The notes under the pieces are model-generated. The model saw only the letters and a program-made list of their open reading frames with translations. It had not been told where the DNA came from and did not search any database. Below are positions 29,925 through 41,258 of a DNA stretch of 64,000 nucleotides, in pieces. The position numbers and the translations under genes are program-made. Within the stretch, counting starts at the first letter, position 1, and every line of letters starts with the position of its first letter. This DNA comes from Neostapfia colusana. Its lineage: Eukaryota > Streptophyta > Magnoliopsida > Poales > Poaceae. The stretch is taken from NCBI GenBank assembly GCA_030760725.1, contig JASWHV010000011.1, positions 85,475,765 through 85,539,764 on the forward strand. Direction: 5' to 3'.

Positions 29925-32900
29925 AGTTCAGCCTCTGAGTAGAGGGTGAAGCCTGGCATTGGAGCTCAGCCCTTGTGAAAGGGGGAGGTCCGGCTTCGGA
30001 GCTCGCCTCTGAGGATAGGGTGAGGTCCGGCTTCGGAGCTCGCCTCTGAGGAGAGGGTGAGGGCCGGCATCGGAGCTTAGGCCCACGCAGGGCATGAGGT
30101 CTGGAGGTCATCAAGCTCAGCCTCTGAGGAGAGGGTGAGGTCCGTCTTCGGAGCTTGCCTCTTAGGAGAGGGTGAGGGCCAGCATCGGAGGTCAATCCAT
30201 CGGAGGGCGTGAGATCCGGAGGTCATCGGAGCTCAGCTTCTGAGGAGAGGTGAGGTCCGGCTTCGGAGCTCGCCTCTGAGGAGATGGCGAGGGCCGGCAT
30301 CGGAGCTCAGGCCAGCGGAGGGCGTGAGGTCCGGAGGTCATCGGAGCTCAGGCCAGCGGAGGGCGTGAGGTCCGGCATCGGAGCTCAGCCTCTGAGAAGA
30401 GGGGAGGTCCGGGAGGTCATCGGAGCTCAGGCCAGCGGAGGGCTTGAGGTCCGGCATTGGAGCTTGCCTCTAAGGAGAGGGCGAGGGCCGACAACGGAGC
30501 TCAGGCCCACGGAGGTCGTGAGGTCCGGAGGTCATCGGAGCTCAGCCTCTGAGGAGAGGGTGAGGTCCAGATTCGAAGCTCGCCTCTGAGGAGAGGGCGC
30601 GCCAGCATCGGAGCTCAGGTCCACGAAGGGTGCGAGGTCCGGAGGTCATCGGAGCTCAGCCTCTGAGGAGAGGGTGAGGTCCGACTTCGGAGCTCACCTC
30701 TGAGGAGAGGGCGAGGGCCAGCATCGGAGCTCAGGGCAGTGGAGGGCGTGAGGTCCGGCATCAGAGCTCCCCTCTGAGGAGAGGGCGAGGGCCGGCATCG
30801 GAGCTCAGGCCCACGAATGTCGTGAGGTCCAGAGGTCATCGGAGCTCAGCCTCTGAGGAGAGGGTGAGGTCCAGCTTCGGAGCTCGCCTCTGATGAGAGG
30901 GTGAGGTCCAGCTTCGGAGCTCGCCTCTGAGGAGAGGGTGAGGGCCGGCATCGGAGCTCAGGCCCACGGAGGGCGTGAGGTCCGGAGGTCACCGAAGCTC
31001 AGCCTCTGAGGAGAGGGTGTGGTCCGGCTTCGGAGCTTGCATCTTATGAGAGGGCGAGGGCCGGCATCGGAGCTCAATCCATCGGAGGGCATGAGATCCG
31101 GAGGTCATCGGAGCTCAGCCTCTGAGGAGAGGGTGAGGTCCGGCTTCGGAGCTCGCCTCTGAGGAGAGGGCGAGGGCCGGCATCGGAGCTCAGGACAGCG
31201 GAGGGCGTGAGGTCCGGAGGTCATTGGAGCTCAGGCCAGCGGAGGGCGTGAGGTCCGGCATCGGAGCTCAGCCTCTGAGAAGAGGGGAGGTCGGGGAGGT
31301 CATCGAAGCTCAGGCCAGCAGAGGGCGTGAGGTCCGGCATTGGAGCTCGCCTCTAAGGAGATGGCGAGGGCCGACAACGGAGCTCAGGCCCACGGAGGTC
31401 GTGAGGTCCGGAGGTCATCAGAGCTCAGCCTCTGAGGAGAGGGTGAGGTCCGGATTTGGAGCTCGCCTCTGAGGAGAGGGCGCGCCGGCATCGGAGCTCA
31501 GGCCCACAAAGGGCGCAAGGTCCGGAGGTCATTGGAGCTCAGCCTCTGAGGAGAGGGTGAGGTCCAGATTCGGAGCTCGCCTCTGAGGAGAGGGCGCGCC
31601 GGCATCGGAGCTCAGGTCCAGGAAGGGCGCGAGGTCCGGGGGTCATCGGAGCTTAGCCTCTGAGGAGAGGGTGAGGTCCGGCTTCGGAGCACGCCTCTGA
31701 GGAGAGGGCGAGGGCCGGCATCGGAGCTCAGGCCAGCGGAGGGCGTGAGGTCCGGCATCGGAGCTCCCCTCTGAGGAGAGGGCGAGGGCCGGCATCGGAG
31801 CTCAGGCCCACGAATGTCGTGAGGTCCAGAGGTCATCGGAGCTCAGCCTCTGAGGAGAGGGTGAGGTCCGGCTTCGGAGCTCGCCTCTGAGGAGAGGGTG
31901 AGGTCCAGCTTCGGAGCTCGCCTCTGAGGAGAGGGTCAGGGCCGGCATCGGAGCTCAGGCCCACGGAGGGCGTTAGGTCCGAAGGTCATCGAAGCTCATC
32001 CTCTGAGGAGAGGGTGAGGTCCGGCTTCGGAGCTTGCCTCTTAGGAGAGGGTGAGGGCCGGCATCGGAGCTCAATCCATCGGAGGGCGTGAGATCCGGAG
32101 GTCATCGGAGCTCAGCCTCTGAGGAGAGGGTGAGGTCCGGCTTCGGAGCTCGCCTCTGAGGAGAGGGCGAGGGCCGGCATCGGAGCTCACGCCAGTGGAG
32201 GGCCTGAGGTCCGGAGGTCATCGGAGCTCAGGCCAGCGGAGGGCGTGAGGTCCGGCATCGGAGCTCAGCCTCTGAGAAGAGGGGAGGTCCGGGAGGTCAT
32301 CGGAGCTCAGGCCAGCGGAGGGCATGAGGTCCGGCATTGGAGCTCGCCTCTAAGGAGAGGGCGAGGGCTGACAACGGAGCTCAGGCCCACGGAGGTCGTG
32401 AGGTCCGGAGGTCATCGGAGCTCAGCCTCTGAGGAGAGGGTGAGATCCGGATTCGGAGCTCGCCTCTGAGGAGAGGGCGCGCCGGCATCGGAGCTCAGGC
32501 CCACAAAGGGCACAAGGTCCGGAGGTCATCGGAGCTCAGCCTCTGAGGAGAGGGCGAGGTCCGGCTTCGGAGCTCGCCTCTGAGGAGAGGGCGAGGGCCG
32601 GCATCGGAGCTCAGGCCAGCGGAGGGCGTGAGGTCCGGCATCGGAGCTCCCCTCTAAGGAGAGGGCGAGGGCCGACATCGGAGCTCAAGCCCACGAATGT
32701 CGTGAGGTCCGGAGGTCATCGGAGCTCAGCCTCTGACGAGAGGGCGAGGTCCGACTTCGGAGCTCGCCTCTGAGGAGAGGGCGAGGGCCGGCATCGGAGC
32801 TCAAGCCCACGGAGGGCGCGAGGTCCGGAGGTCATCGGAGCTCAGCCTCTGAGGAGAGGGTGTGGTCCGGCTTCGAAGCTCGCCTCTGAGGAGAGGGCGA

Positions 32901-33404
32901 GGGCCGGCATCGGAGCTCAGGCAAGCGGAGGGCGTGAGGTCCGGAGGTCATCGGAGCTCAGCCTCTGAGGAGAGGGTGAGGTCCAGCTTCGGAGCTCGCC
33001 TCTGAGGAGAGGGCGAGGGCCGGCATCGGAGCTCAGGCCCACGGAGGGCACGAGGTGCGGAGGTCATCGGAGCTCGCCTCTGAGGAGAGGGCGAGGGCCA
33101 GTATCGGAGCTCAGGCCAACGGAGGGCGTGAGGTCTGGAGGTCATCGGAGCACAACCTCTGAGGAGAGGGTGAGGTCCAGCTTCAGAGCTCGCCTCTGAG
33201 GAGAGGGCGAGGGCCGGCATCGGAGCTCAGGCCCACGGAGGGCGCGAGGTCCGGAGGTCATCAAAGCTCAGCCTCAGAGGAGAGGGTGAGGTCTGGCTTC
33301 GGAGCTCGCCTCTGAGGAGAGGGCGAGGGCCGACATCGGAGCTCAGGCCAACGGAGGGCGTGAGGTCTGGAGGTCATTGGAGCTCAGTCTCTACGGAGGG
33401 GGTG
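29925..33404 (-). repeat. E right array: 37-bp units in higher-order repeats
   Basis: Base units of about 37-42 bp (plus-strand reading: TCGGAGCTC, stem CCTCTGAGGAGAGG or GCCCACGGAGGGC, GAGGTCCGG) are grouped in threes of about 116 bp. These are grouped again into a longer order. The variant CTCAGCCTCTGAGAAGAGG recurs at 30385, 31268 and 32265; CCACGAATGTCGTGAGG recurs at 30811, 31808 and 32691. The spacings are 883 and 997 bp in opposite order, differing by 114 bp, about one trimer. No gene: the many ORFs are by-products of the near-multiple-of-three unit. Confidence 0.9.
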
Positions 33405-34300
33405 ATGTGCATCTCCAGAGCTCAGCCCAGTGTAGGGTGCAAGGTCCTGCTTCGGTGTTCACCCCTGGGGGTGGCGACCGGCTTCGGAGATCGCCCCTAT
33501 GATAGAGGTGTCGTCCAGCATTGGACCTCATCCCAGTGCAGGGCGCAAGGTCCGGCTTCGGTGTTCACCCCTGGGGGTGGCGACCGGCTTCGGAGATCAC
33601 CTCTGCGATAGGGGTGTCGTTCGGCATCGGACCTCAGCCCAGTGTAGGGCGCAAGGTCTGGTTTCGGTGTTCACCCATGGGGATGGCGACCGGCTTCGGA
33701 GATCGCCCCTGCGATAGGGGTGTCGTCCGGCATCGGACCTCAGCCCAGTGTAGGGCGCAAGGTCCGGCTCGGTGTTCACCCTTGGGGGTGGCGGCCGGCT
33801 TCGGAGATCGCCCCTGCGATAGGAGTGTCGTCCGGCATCGGACCTCAACCCATTGTAGGGCGCAAGGTCCGGCTTCGGTGTTCACCCCTGGGGGTGGCGA
33901 CCGGCTTCGAAGATCGCCCCTACGATAGGGGTGTCGTCCGGCATCGGACCTCAGCCCAGTGTAGGGCGCAAGGTCCGGCTTCGGTGTTCACCCCTGGGGG
34001 TGGCGACCGGCTTCGGAGATCGCCCCTGCGATAGGGGTGTCGTCCGGCATCGGACCTCAGCCCAGTGTAGGGCGCAAGGTCCGGCTTCAGTGTTCACCCC
34101 TGGGGGTGGCGACCGGCTTCGGAGATCGCCCCTGCGATAGGGGTGTCATCCAGCATCGGACCTCATCAGTGTAGGGCGCAAGGTCCGGCTTCGGTGTTCA
34201 CCCCTGGGGGTGGCGACCGGCTTCGGAGATCGCCCCTGCGATAGGGGTGTCGTCCGGCATCGTACCTCAGCCCAGTGTAGGGCGCAAGGTCCGGCTTCGG
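33405..34300 (-). repeat. E right 106-bp tandem array (about 8.5 copies)
   Basis: Same unit as 27390-28723. Landmarks at 33525, 33631, 33737, 33842, 33948, 34054, 34160 and 34264 give periods of 106, 106, 105, 106, 106, 106 and 104. Unit sequence differs from the left array by, for example, GGGCGCAAGGTCC versus GGGCGCACGGTCC. Confidence 0.92.
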
Positions 34301-34880
34301 AGTTCATCCCTGGGAAAGGGATGAAGTCCGGCATCGGAGCTCGCCTCTGAGAAGAGGGAGGTGAGGTCCGGCTTCGGAGCTCACCCCAGCTGAGGGGGTG
34401 AGGTCCTGCGCTGCTCAGGGGCCCTCCCTTCCCTGTCTCTTAGTCTTATTTGGCTTACTGTCCCGGACCAGGATACGGGGCTTGGGTAATCCAGTGCACT
34501 CGGTCCCGGAGGTCTGGCCCCCGGCCCTAGTTAGGGTTTAACCGCCCGGCCCCCTAGTACTCAGACCGTAGCGCTAGGGAGGCAGAGTGCGCATGCTCTG
34601 GGTGCAGGACCGGGCAAAGCAAGGCTCCCGACCCCCCGGTCTGGCGTAGGTCTTTTGCTGAGGAGATCAACTAGCGTTAGAGTACCCTTACAGGGGGAGG
34701 TCCAAAAGGCCCCTGGGCCTCCGGCAGGTACCCCAAACACTACCGCCTTCGACAGGATGGCAAATGTCAACTATGCATGAGAACAGGAAAGAGGACTGAG
34801 TGTACAATGGGCGTACACTATCTAGAGCGTGGGGAGGTGATCATATAAATTAATGTGTAATTTAAATGAACACCTAAGTA
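34301..34880 (-). other. E 5' leader, noncoding
   Basis: It begins with two last hairpin units (CATCCCTGGGAAAGGGATG near 34304; ACCCCAGCTGAGGGGGT near 34383) and then unique sequence up to the primer-binding site. A minus-strand ORF of 69 codons (34561-34770) has no recognisable motif and is not called. There is no gag start like that of D2. Confidence 0.6.
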
Positions 34881-34900
34881 CCCGTACCTGGCGCGCCAAA
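34881..34900 (-). other. E primer-binding site (non-Met type)
   Basis: Minus-strand TTTGGCGCGCCAGGTACGGG directly after the LTR end. It shares TTTGG and CGCCAGGTA with D2 and contains the palindrome GGCGCGCC. Confidence 0.75.
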
Positions 34901-35477
34901 TGTCGAAGTGTGTTGTCGACACTTCCCCCGGGCCTGCTGTGGGCAGCCCGCGGAGGTTCTTTTTCGGAGGGGCTAGTCACTCACGGAGAGCTTACGCGTT
35001 AGGGACGATGGAAGGTGAAGCTTGACACAGGGAGTTTTACGTGGTTCAGGCCGCCGGAGCATAATACCCCCTACGTCCACGGTGAGCAGAGATGCTCATT
35101 GTATTGCTTGGGTGCTCAGCCGCTGAAGAGTGAACCCTAAGGTGTGAATGGCTGATGGCGAATGACTCCAACCCCCACTAACGTTGTCTACCCGAGCCTT
35201 TTATAGTCGAAGGCTTGGGCGGCTTACAAGGTGGGCCCTGGGGACCCGACAGGTGGCCCTGGGGTGACTTCTTACCAGCTACATAGTCTTGGCACTAGCT
35301 TCGAGGTGGTCGTCCTGCCACCCTGCCTATGCCGCAGGCTAGGTGTAGCCGTTGGTGATGGCAGGGGCGGCAGGGTACGTCTTGTCCATGTCTTGTCGCT
35401 GCCTTTAATGGTCTGCAGCTTTAGACACTGTGCGCCTATCTTGACTGTGACGGGTCGCAGCGCCTCTTGACAGGCGT
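34901..35477 (-). repeat. E 5' LTR, 3' 577 bp (cut by B)
   Basis: Minus-strand end CACTTCGACA at 34901. TATA box TATAAAAG at 35198-35205. It is interrupted at 35477 by the B LTR start (TGTAAAAGCCC). The middle LTR continues GACAGGCGTGCGCCGCG, so GGCGT (35473-35477) is the predicted target-site duplication of B. The part from 34964 onward is repeated at 41259-41772. Confidence 0.88.
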
Positions 35478-35764
35478 TGTAAAAGCCCAAGAAAAGGGAC
35501 TTGCAAAAACTTTTTATCACCTCACAACCCCACAGTTCTTGTTGAGGATAGATGGTGAAAAAGTGTGAAGAGCAAGTAACCTCCATCAAAAGAGTGGTTA
35601 GAGGGGAAAGCCTACACTTTCACAAAGTGGGAATCCTACACATATGATCACACATGAGAGGGTGATTCAAAACTGTTGCATTCAAATTCATGATTGCAGC
35701 AGCTAAAACAAGGATCAAAGGGCATAATTGGATTCCTCAGGTTCAATTTAGTGGGGAGGCAAAG
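35478..35764 (+). repeat. B 5' LTR start, duplicated fragment
   Basis: TGTAAAAGCCCAAGAAAAGG onward, the same as 41773-42059 and 63177-63463. It ends at the A2 insertion, with CAAAG as its last five bases. Confidence 0.9.
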
Positions 35765-38751
35765 TGTGACGCCCTCAATTCTGTGGGAAAAACCACGGAA
35801 CCGAGAACTAATGCATATGTGTGCCCAGGATGTTCATCACACATACACATACGTTCCACAAACTAAATTCAGATTATATATTACCACGAATAACAGAGTT
35901 TATTACAATATCTCATGAGTCTTGGACTCATGCTCACAGCGGAAGTCTTATTACTATGCAGCGGAAGTCCTTATTTAAATGCGGAAGCAAAAACTAATGT
36001 GGAAGCAAAACTAAGCAGAAGTGGCTCCATCTCTACTCCCTCCACAGGCAAGGTTGAGAACAGATCACACGCCATAATGTTCCACTTGATCTTCATAATA
36101 GGCTTCTCCTGCTGCTGAGGATGAAGTAATAATGCAACGTTGAGTACAATGATGTACTCAGCAAGTGCGGGAAAACACATGATATGCAGTTCATAAAAAA
36201 GGTAGGTAATAAAAGGCTTATTTGCAGAAAAACAATCTTGTAAAACCATGATAAAACAGCAACTTTACTTTAGATGAATGTAATCCCAACATATATTAAA
36301 TTACCAACATACCTTCATCACTTCCCGTGTTCCATCCGAACATTAACCAATCTTTTATTCATACTCACAAATACCTCCTCGTATTCGCTACCATCTCATC
36401 TCAACCTCGTCTCACACCGAGACCAATGCCATGTCATGACCCAACAGTCATGCAACATCTCATCATCCAGACTTAACAGTTCCAAACTAATAACCATAAC
36501 CAAATCAACAACCAAAAACCTTCCCTATAACCATCCCAACTAATCATGGCAGTTTAGCCAGGTGCTCGTGACCGTAAGCTCGGCTATCATGATAGTTTTA
36601 ATAACTCTGCAGAGTTTGCACCTCTTTACCCACAAGTTTGTGATTTCGTCACCCGTCAGTGACTGCAGAACCTCCATTTTACCAGTACACAGCCGTCGGT
36701 GTATGGTCAAGAGATCACAAAATAGCCTTTACAAAGGGGTTACTAGATGTATGGACTCACTAAGGTTTCACCGGCAGGCTAGAATCTCCAATTCTCCCAC
36801 CCACGGGCCCCCTCTTGTGCCATGCAGTTCCCAGGGCAGTCCTCACTCGACTCCCATTCCCCGCGCCTTCCACAGTCCATAACACTCTAGCAACTTACCT
36901 AATTACTCAGCTAAGCCGCACCCATACTTGGCCTTGTGGTGGCACTGTTATCCTGGCATGTGCATGCATGAACCGGTCCTTAGATCTACGGCAAGTAAAA
37001 CCACCATCTCATGCTACCTCATTCACAAACCCAGGCTTGCCTAGATCTCCCTCTGATCCATGTTCATTAACCACATCAATTACTTATTATCAGTACGAGT
37101 GCAGTTAGCTAGACACATCTATCTCGCTTCCCAATCCCATAAACTCAGCGAAGCATAAAGCAAAAACCATACCCAACTCATAAACTTCCCTGGCGACAAG
37201 GATGGTTTAATCGAAACTGGTAAACTCCTATAAAAAGGGTTTCCCATCATGTTTGACTCAGCACACACACCTTTTCGCAAAACAAAACAGTTTTATCTAA
37301 AACATAGGATCAATATGGTCAAGGAGCACTTGCCTTGTTCTTGCGGTTCCGGTTGTTCTTGATTCTCAAAACCTTGTTGCTGCAGCCCGTCGTAGACAGC
37401 TCCCTGAGCTGGTTCTGTTATGTAGGATTCACGTGCATACAAAATTCACAGCAATCAATATCATGCACAAACCCTAAACTAGATGCGATGATGCACATGC
37501 ATGCTATCCTATGATTAGTTTTATTAGTTTGATCTGTACGTATTCTTGCATGGCTTGCATGGTCAGAGGTGTTCGGATCAACGATGAACGTGGCGATGGT
37601 CTTGCCTTTTAGATCAAACTGATCATCGAGTGATCTGCCCACGAGAAGGCTTCTGTTCGAAAGGAATCGAAGAACAGATGCAAAGAGATGAACACAATGA
37701 TGTCGTAAGGCGGTATTGAAATCCTACCTCACGCTCTTCTTGTCTTCTGGGTCCTCCTCAGACCGCTTGGTTCTCCTCCGATGATCTCCCTTGTTGCGCT
37801 TCGGCGATGTTTTGCTCGGCGAGTTAGGGCTAGAGCGCTAAGTCGTCGGTTCAGGAGTTGAAAGAGAAGTTTGTGGTTTCGGCCAGAGGTTTTGGGCTCT
37901 ATTTATAATCAGGAAGAGAAGAGTCCTAATCTGATTGGATCCCGAATAAGAGTCTTATTCAGATCTTTGTTAGATCCTGACGTCTTTTCTTTGGTAACCA
38001 TTATGTATTTTAGATTGGTTTCTGTTGCGTACCGGTGTCCTTACGCGTAACAGCTGCTTCAGAACTCGTTACCTCCGTGAGGATGAGCTCCGGAAGCTCC
38101 ACGTGTCCTTCGGGCCTGGTATCTCCTCATCCGCGGAGACGAGCTCTGGTTGTGCCGCGTGTCAATCGATCAAGACCTCCTTCTTCTTCGGAGACGAGCT
38201 CTGCGCACGCCACGTGTGGGTGCCGGTCTTTCCGCTCTCCTTCCCTTAGGGACATGCCCCGAGGTCGACACGTGTCTAGCTGCGACGGACCTTCCGGTGA
38301 TAAGCTCCGGTGGCGACACGTGTTCGATAGATCCGGACTTCTCTGAGATGAGCTCCGAGATTGACACGTATCCCCCGCGACGGGTCCTCTTATTTCCGCG
38401 AGGACTAGCTCCGAGGATAACACGTGTCCTATGAAAAATGCCTTTGCTTCTTCCGCAGAGGCTATCTCCGCGGGCAGCACGTGTCCCACAGGGTCGGACC
38501 TCTTTTCACTTCCGGAGGTGACCCTCAAGCCTGCCACGTAGCTAGTTTGACGGAGGACATCTCCGAAATGTCCCGGGAATGAGCTCCGAACACGCCACGT
38601 AGTCTGCTGGCCGTGGAAGTTGCCTTCGGTGCTCTCGGAGAGCATTATTGGCTATCTTCTTGATACTGGTCTCTGTTCCTTCTTTCCTTAAAATGTTTCT
38701 CTTCTTCATAAAACATGAACATATGCTGACACCCGAGATGAGGGTGTCACA
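35765..38751 (-). repeat. A2 3' LTR, duplicated copy (2987 bp)
   Basis: Near-identical to 42060-45046 (two differences noticed: 37605 and 37800). Module array is at about 38041-38605 and the minus-strand TATA (TATTTATA in plus reading) at about 37900-37907. Confidence 0.9.
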
Positions 38752-38781
38752 AATCTACCCCCCTTAAATTGAATCTCGCCC

Positions 38782-41258
38782 TCAAGATTCGTTAGTAGAA
38801 AATAGATGGGGGAATTCATCCTCAATATCCTCTTCACGCTCCCATGTGGCTTCTGCTTCAGTGTGATGGCTCCATTGTACTTTGCACCATCGAATCACCT
38901 TGTTTCGGGTGACCCTTTCCTTTACGTCCAAGATTCGGATAGGGTGTTCTGCGTAAGTCAGGTCCTCTTGAAGTGTAAGTTCTCCCATTGACACATGTTC
39001 CTCTGGTATTCTCAAGCACTTCTTGAGCTGAGATACATGAAACACGTCATGTACGTCGGAGAGGTGGTTTGGGAGCTCTAGTTGATAGCCTACTTCTCCT
39101 CGCTTACCCAAAATCTTAAATGGTCCGATGTAGCGAGGCGCTAGTTTGCCTTTGACGTTAAAACGTCGTTGGCCTCGGATAGGCGATAGCTTAAGGTATA
39201 CGAAGTCTCCAACTTCAAAGGTCAACTTCCTACGCCTATTGTCCGCATAGCCTTTCTGTTGTGACCGAGCAGCCTTTAAGTTTTCCCGTATCGTTTGGAC
39301 TTGCTTTTTAGCCTCTTGTAGTACTTCGGGTCCAAACACCTGGTTCTCTCCAGTCTCGTTCCAGAACAGTGGCGTTCTACACCGTCTACCATATAAGGCT
39401 TTGAAAGGCGACATCTTCAAGCTAGCTTGATAGCTGTTGTTATAGGAGAACTCAGCATACGGTAAAGTCCTATCCCAACTACGCCCACGTTTCAAGGCGC
39501 AAGCTCTCAACATGTCCTCCAAAATTTGGTTCGTCCTTTCGGTTTGCCCATCTGTTTGTGGGTGATAGGCGGAGCTAAAATCCAGTCGTGTACCCATGGC
39601 TTTCTGCAGCTTCCTCAAGAATCTAGAGGTAAACTGAGAACCTCGATCTGAGACTATCCTCTCCGGAACTCCGTGACGGCACACGATCTGCTCCATGTAC
39701 AATTCTGCCAATTGTGCTACATTGTAACTGGTCTTTACAGGGAGAAAATGGGCGGTTTTCGTCAACCGGTCCACAATGACCCAGATGGAGTCGTATCCTG
39801 ACTGAGTTCGTGGCAATCCGACAATAAAGTCCATACTGATGTCCTCCCATTTCCATTCAGGTATTTTCAAAGGTTGCAACAATCCAGCGGGTTTTTGATG
39901 TCCGGCTTTTACCCGTTGGCATGTGTCGCATAGGGCAACGTATTCGGCTATATCCCTCTTCATACCATCCCACCAATAGCAAGTTTTCAAATCCTTGTAC
40001 ATTTTGGTGCTCCCTGGATGTATGGAATAGGGTGAATCATGTGTCTCCTTCAATATCATGTCGCGAAGGTGTTTTATGTTTGGCACACAAATCCTTTTTC
40101 CTAGCCAAAGCGTACCCTTTTCATCCTCCTTTGAAATCCTTTTCTATCCCTTGTCGGATTCTTTCTTTGATCTCCTTGATCCCCTCGTCCGTTGCTTGTC
40201 CCTTTCTTATTTCTTGCTCTAATGAGGAGTGGATTTCCATTATTTCCATGTTATTCAAGAATCTGAGGTGTAACCGTTCGAACTCCTTACGTAGTTCGGG
40301 TGGTAGCTCCCGAACCGTGAGTTGGTGGCATGCTCCCTTTCTGCTCAATGCGTCAGCGACCACATTGGCCTTCCCGGGGTGGTAGTTGATTCCCACATCA
40401 TAATCCTTTATAAGTTCTAACCATCGACGTTGCCTCAAATTCAAGTCCGTTTGTGTAAATATGTACTTGAGGCTTTTATGATCCGTATAGATCTCACATC
40501 GATGACCAAGGATATAATGTCTCCAAATCTTCAATGCATGCACCACTGCTGCTAACTCCAAATCATGTGTAGGATAGTTAAGCTCGTGCTTCTTTAATTG
40601 TCGTGAGGCATAGGCTACCACTTGCCCTTCCTGCATGAGCACACATCCGAGCCCTTGTCTGGATGCGTCATAATATATGTCGAAGCTCTTGCTTACATCC
40701 GGCAATACCAGAACTGGTGCTGTGGTTAGCCTTTTCTTGAGTTCCTCAAAACTTTCTTGGCAGGCTTGTGTCCATTGAAAGACCTTTCCCTTCATTAGCA
40801 ACTCCATCATAGGTTTTGCTATCTTAGAGAAGTCTTTAATGAAGCGACGATAGTATCCTGCCATTCCAAGGAAACTTCGAATATCCCTCACGCTCTTCGG
40901 TTGGTCCCACTTTAGAACATCTCTCACCTTTCTAGGATCAACCGATACCCCTTTCTTGGAGATGATGTGGCCTAGGAAAGATATTTATTTTAGCCAAAAT
41001 TGACATTTGTTGAGCTTGGCATACAACTGATGCTCACGCAACTTCTGCAAGGTCAATCTCAGATGTTCTTCATGCTCCTCCTTACTTTTTGAATACACCA
41101 TAATGTCGTCGATGAAAACCACGACGAACTTGTCCAAGTACTCCATGAAAACCTTATTCATAAGGTACATGAAGTATGCGGGTGCATTCGTCAATCCAAA
41201 AGACATAACGGTATATTCATATGAACCATACCGCGTCCGAAAGGCTGTCTTAGGTATA
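38782..41258 (-). pseudogene. pol: A2 pol 3' fragment, duplicated copy, frameshifted and truncated
   Basis: Same protein as 45077-47552 but cut at the duplication junction inside RT (the frame begins SDIPKTAF and keeps FIDDIMVYS). It carries the shared TAA (GAA in A1) after QFWLK near 40984 plus a private 1-bp T insertion near 40130 that shifts the frame between RNase H and integrase (KDFK lost to KDFKGG). The remaining frames are 40121-40927 (RNase H) and 38782-40086 (integrase, chromodomain-like tail). It has no 5' LTR, gag or primer site, so it is dead on arrival. Confidence 0.9.

Larger units (their letters stand above)
26694..35477 (-). mobile_element. E: non-autonomous Tat-like compound element with satellite interior
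   Basis: On the minus strand: 5' LTR (cut by B at 35477), primer-binding site, short leader, about 4.5 kb of tandem arrays, purine-rich tract, LTR (29809-28724), then a second block of the same arrays, another purine-rich tract and a 3' LTR cut by A1 at 26694. There is no gag or pol in either internal block. The LTRs belong to the D superfamily (TGTCGGTACC ... CACTTCGACA) but are distinct. The middle LTR lacks its last about 30 bp and has no primer-binding site beside it, so the left block lost its 5' leader by deletion. Tat elements are known to carry tandem repeats near the 3' LTR; here arrays fill nearly the whole interior. Confidence 0.8.
34964..41258. repeat. 6.3 kb tandem segmental duplication, copy 1
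   Basis: Copy of 41259-47552 with offset 6295 (6294 after one indel). It spans E LTR end, B LTR start, the A2 3' LTR and A2 pol 3' part. TCGGAGGG occurs at the start of copy 1 (34964), at the copy junction (41259) and at the end of copy 2 (47553): 8-bp breakpoint microhomology. Differences I found: 35306, 37605, 37800, 39467, 40264 and a 1-bp insertion near 40130. Copy 1 is the chimeric one, because its A2 pol stops abruptly at the junction. Confidence 0.93.

Noticed and set aside
33521..33928. 135-codon ORF and many similar ORFs over the arrays
   Set aside because: They follow repeat periodicity in several frames and on both strands, contain no domain, and shift frame with the 106-bp unit.
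27390..34300. Regularly spaced repeats resembling a CRISPR array
   Set aside because: The units are contiguous with no unique spacers, the sequence is plant nuclear, and they lie between LTRs.
34561..34770. 69-codon minus-strand ORF in the E leader
   Set aside because: No recognisable motif, no homologous gag start, and single copy in the window; insufficient support.
36815..37108. 97-codon ORF present three times (36815, 43110, 51037)
   Set aside because: Identity reflects recent LTR copies and the tandem duplication; it is only partly matched, in the opposite direction, by the older A1 LTR and lacks any domain.
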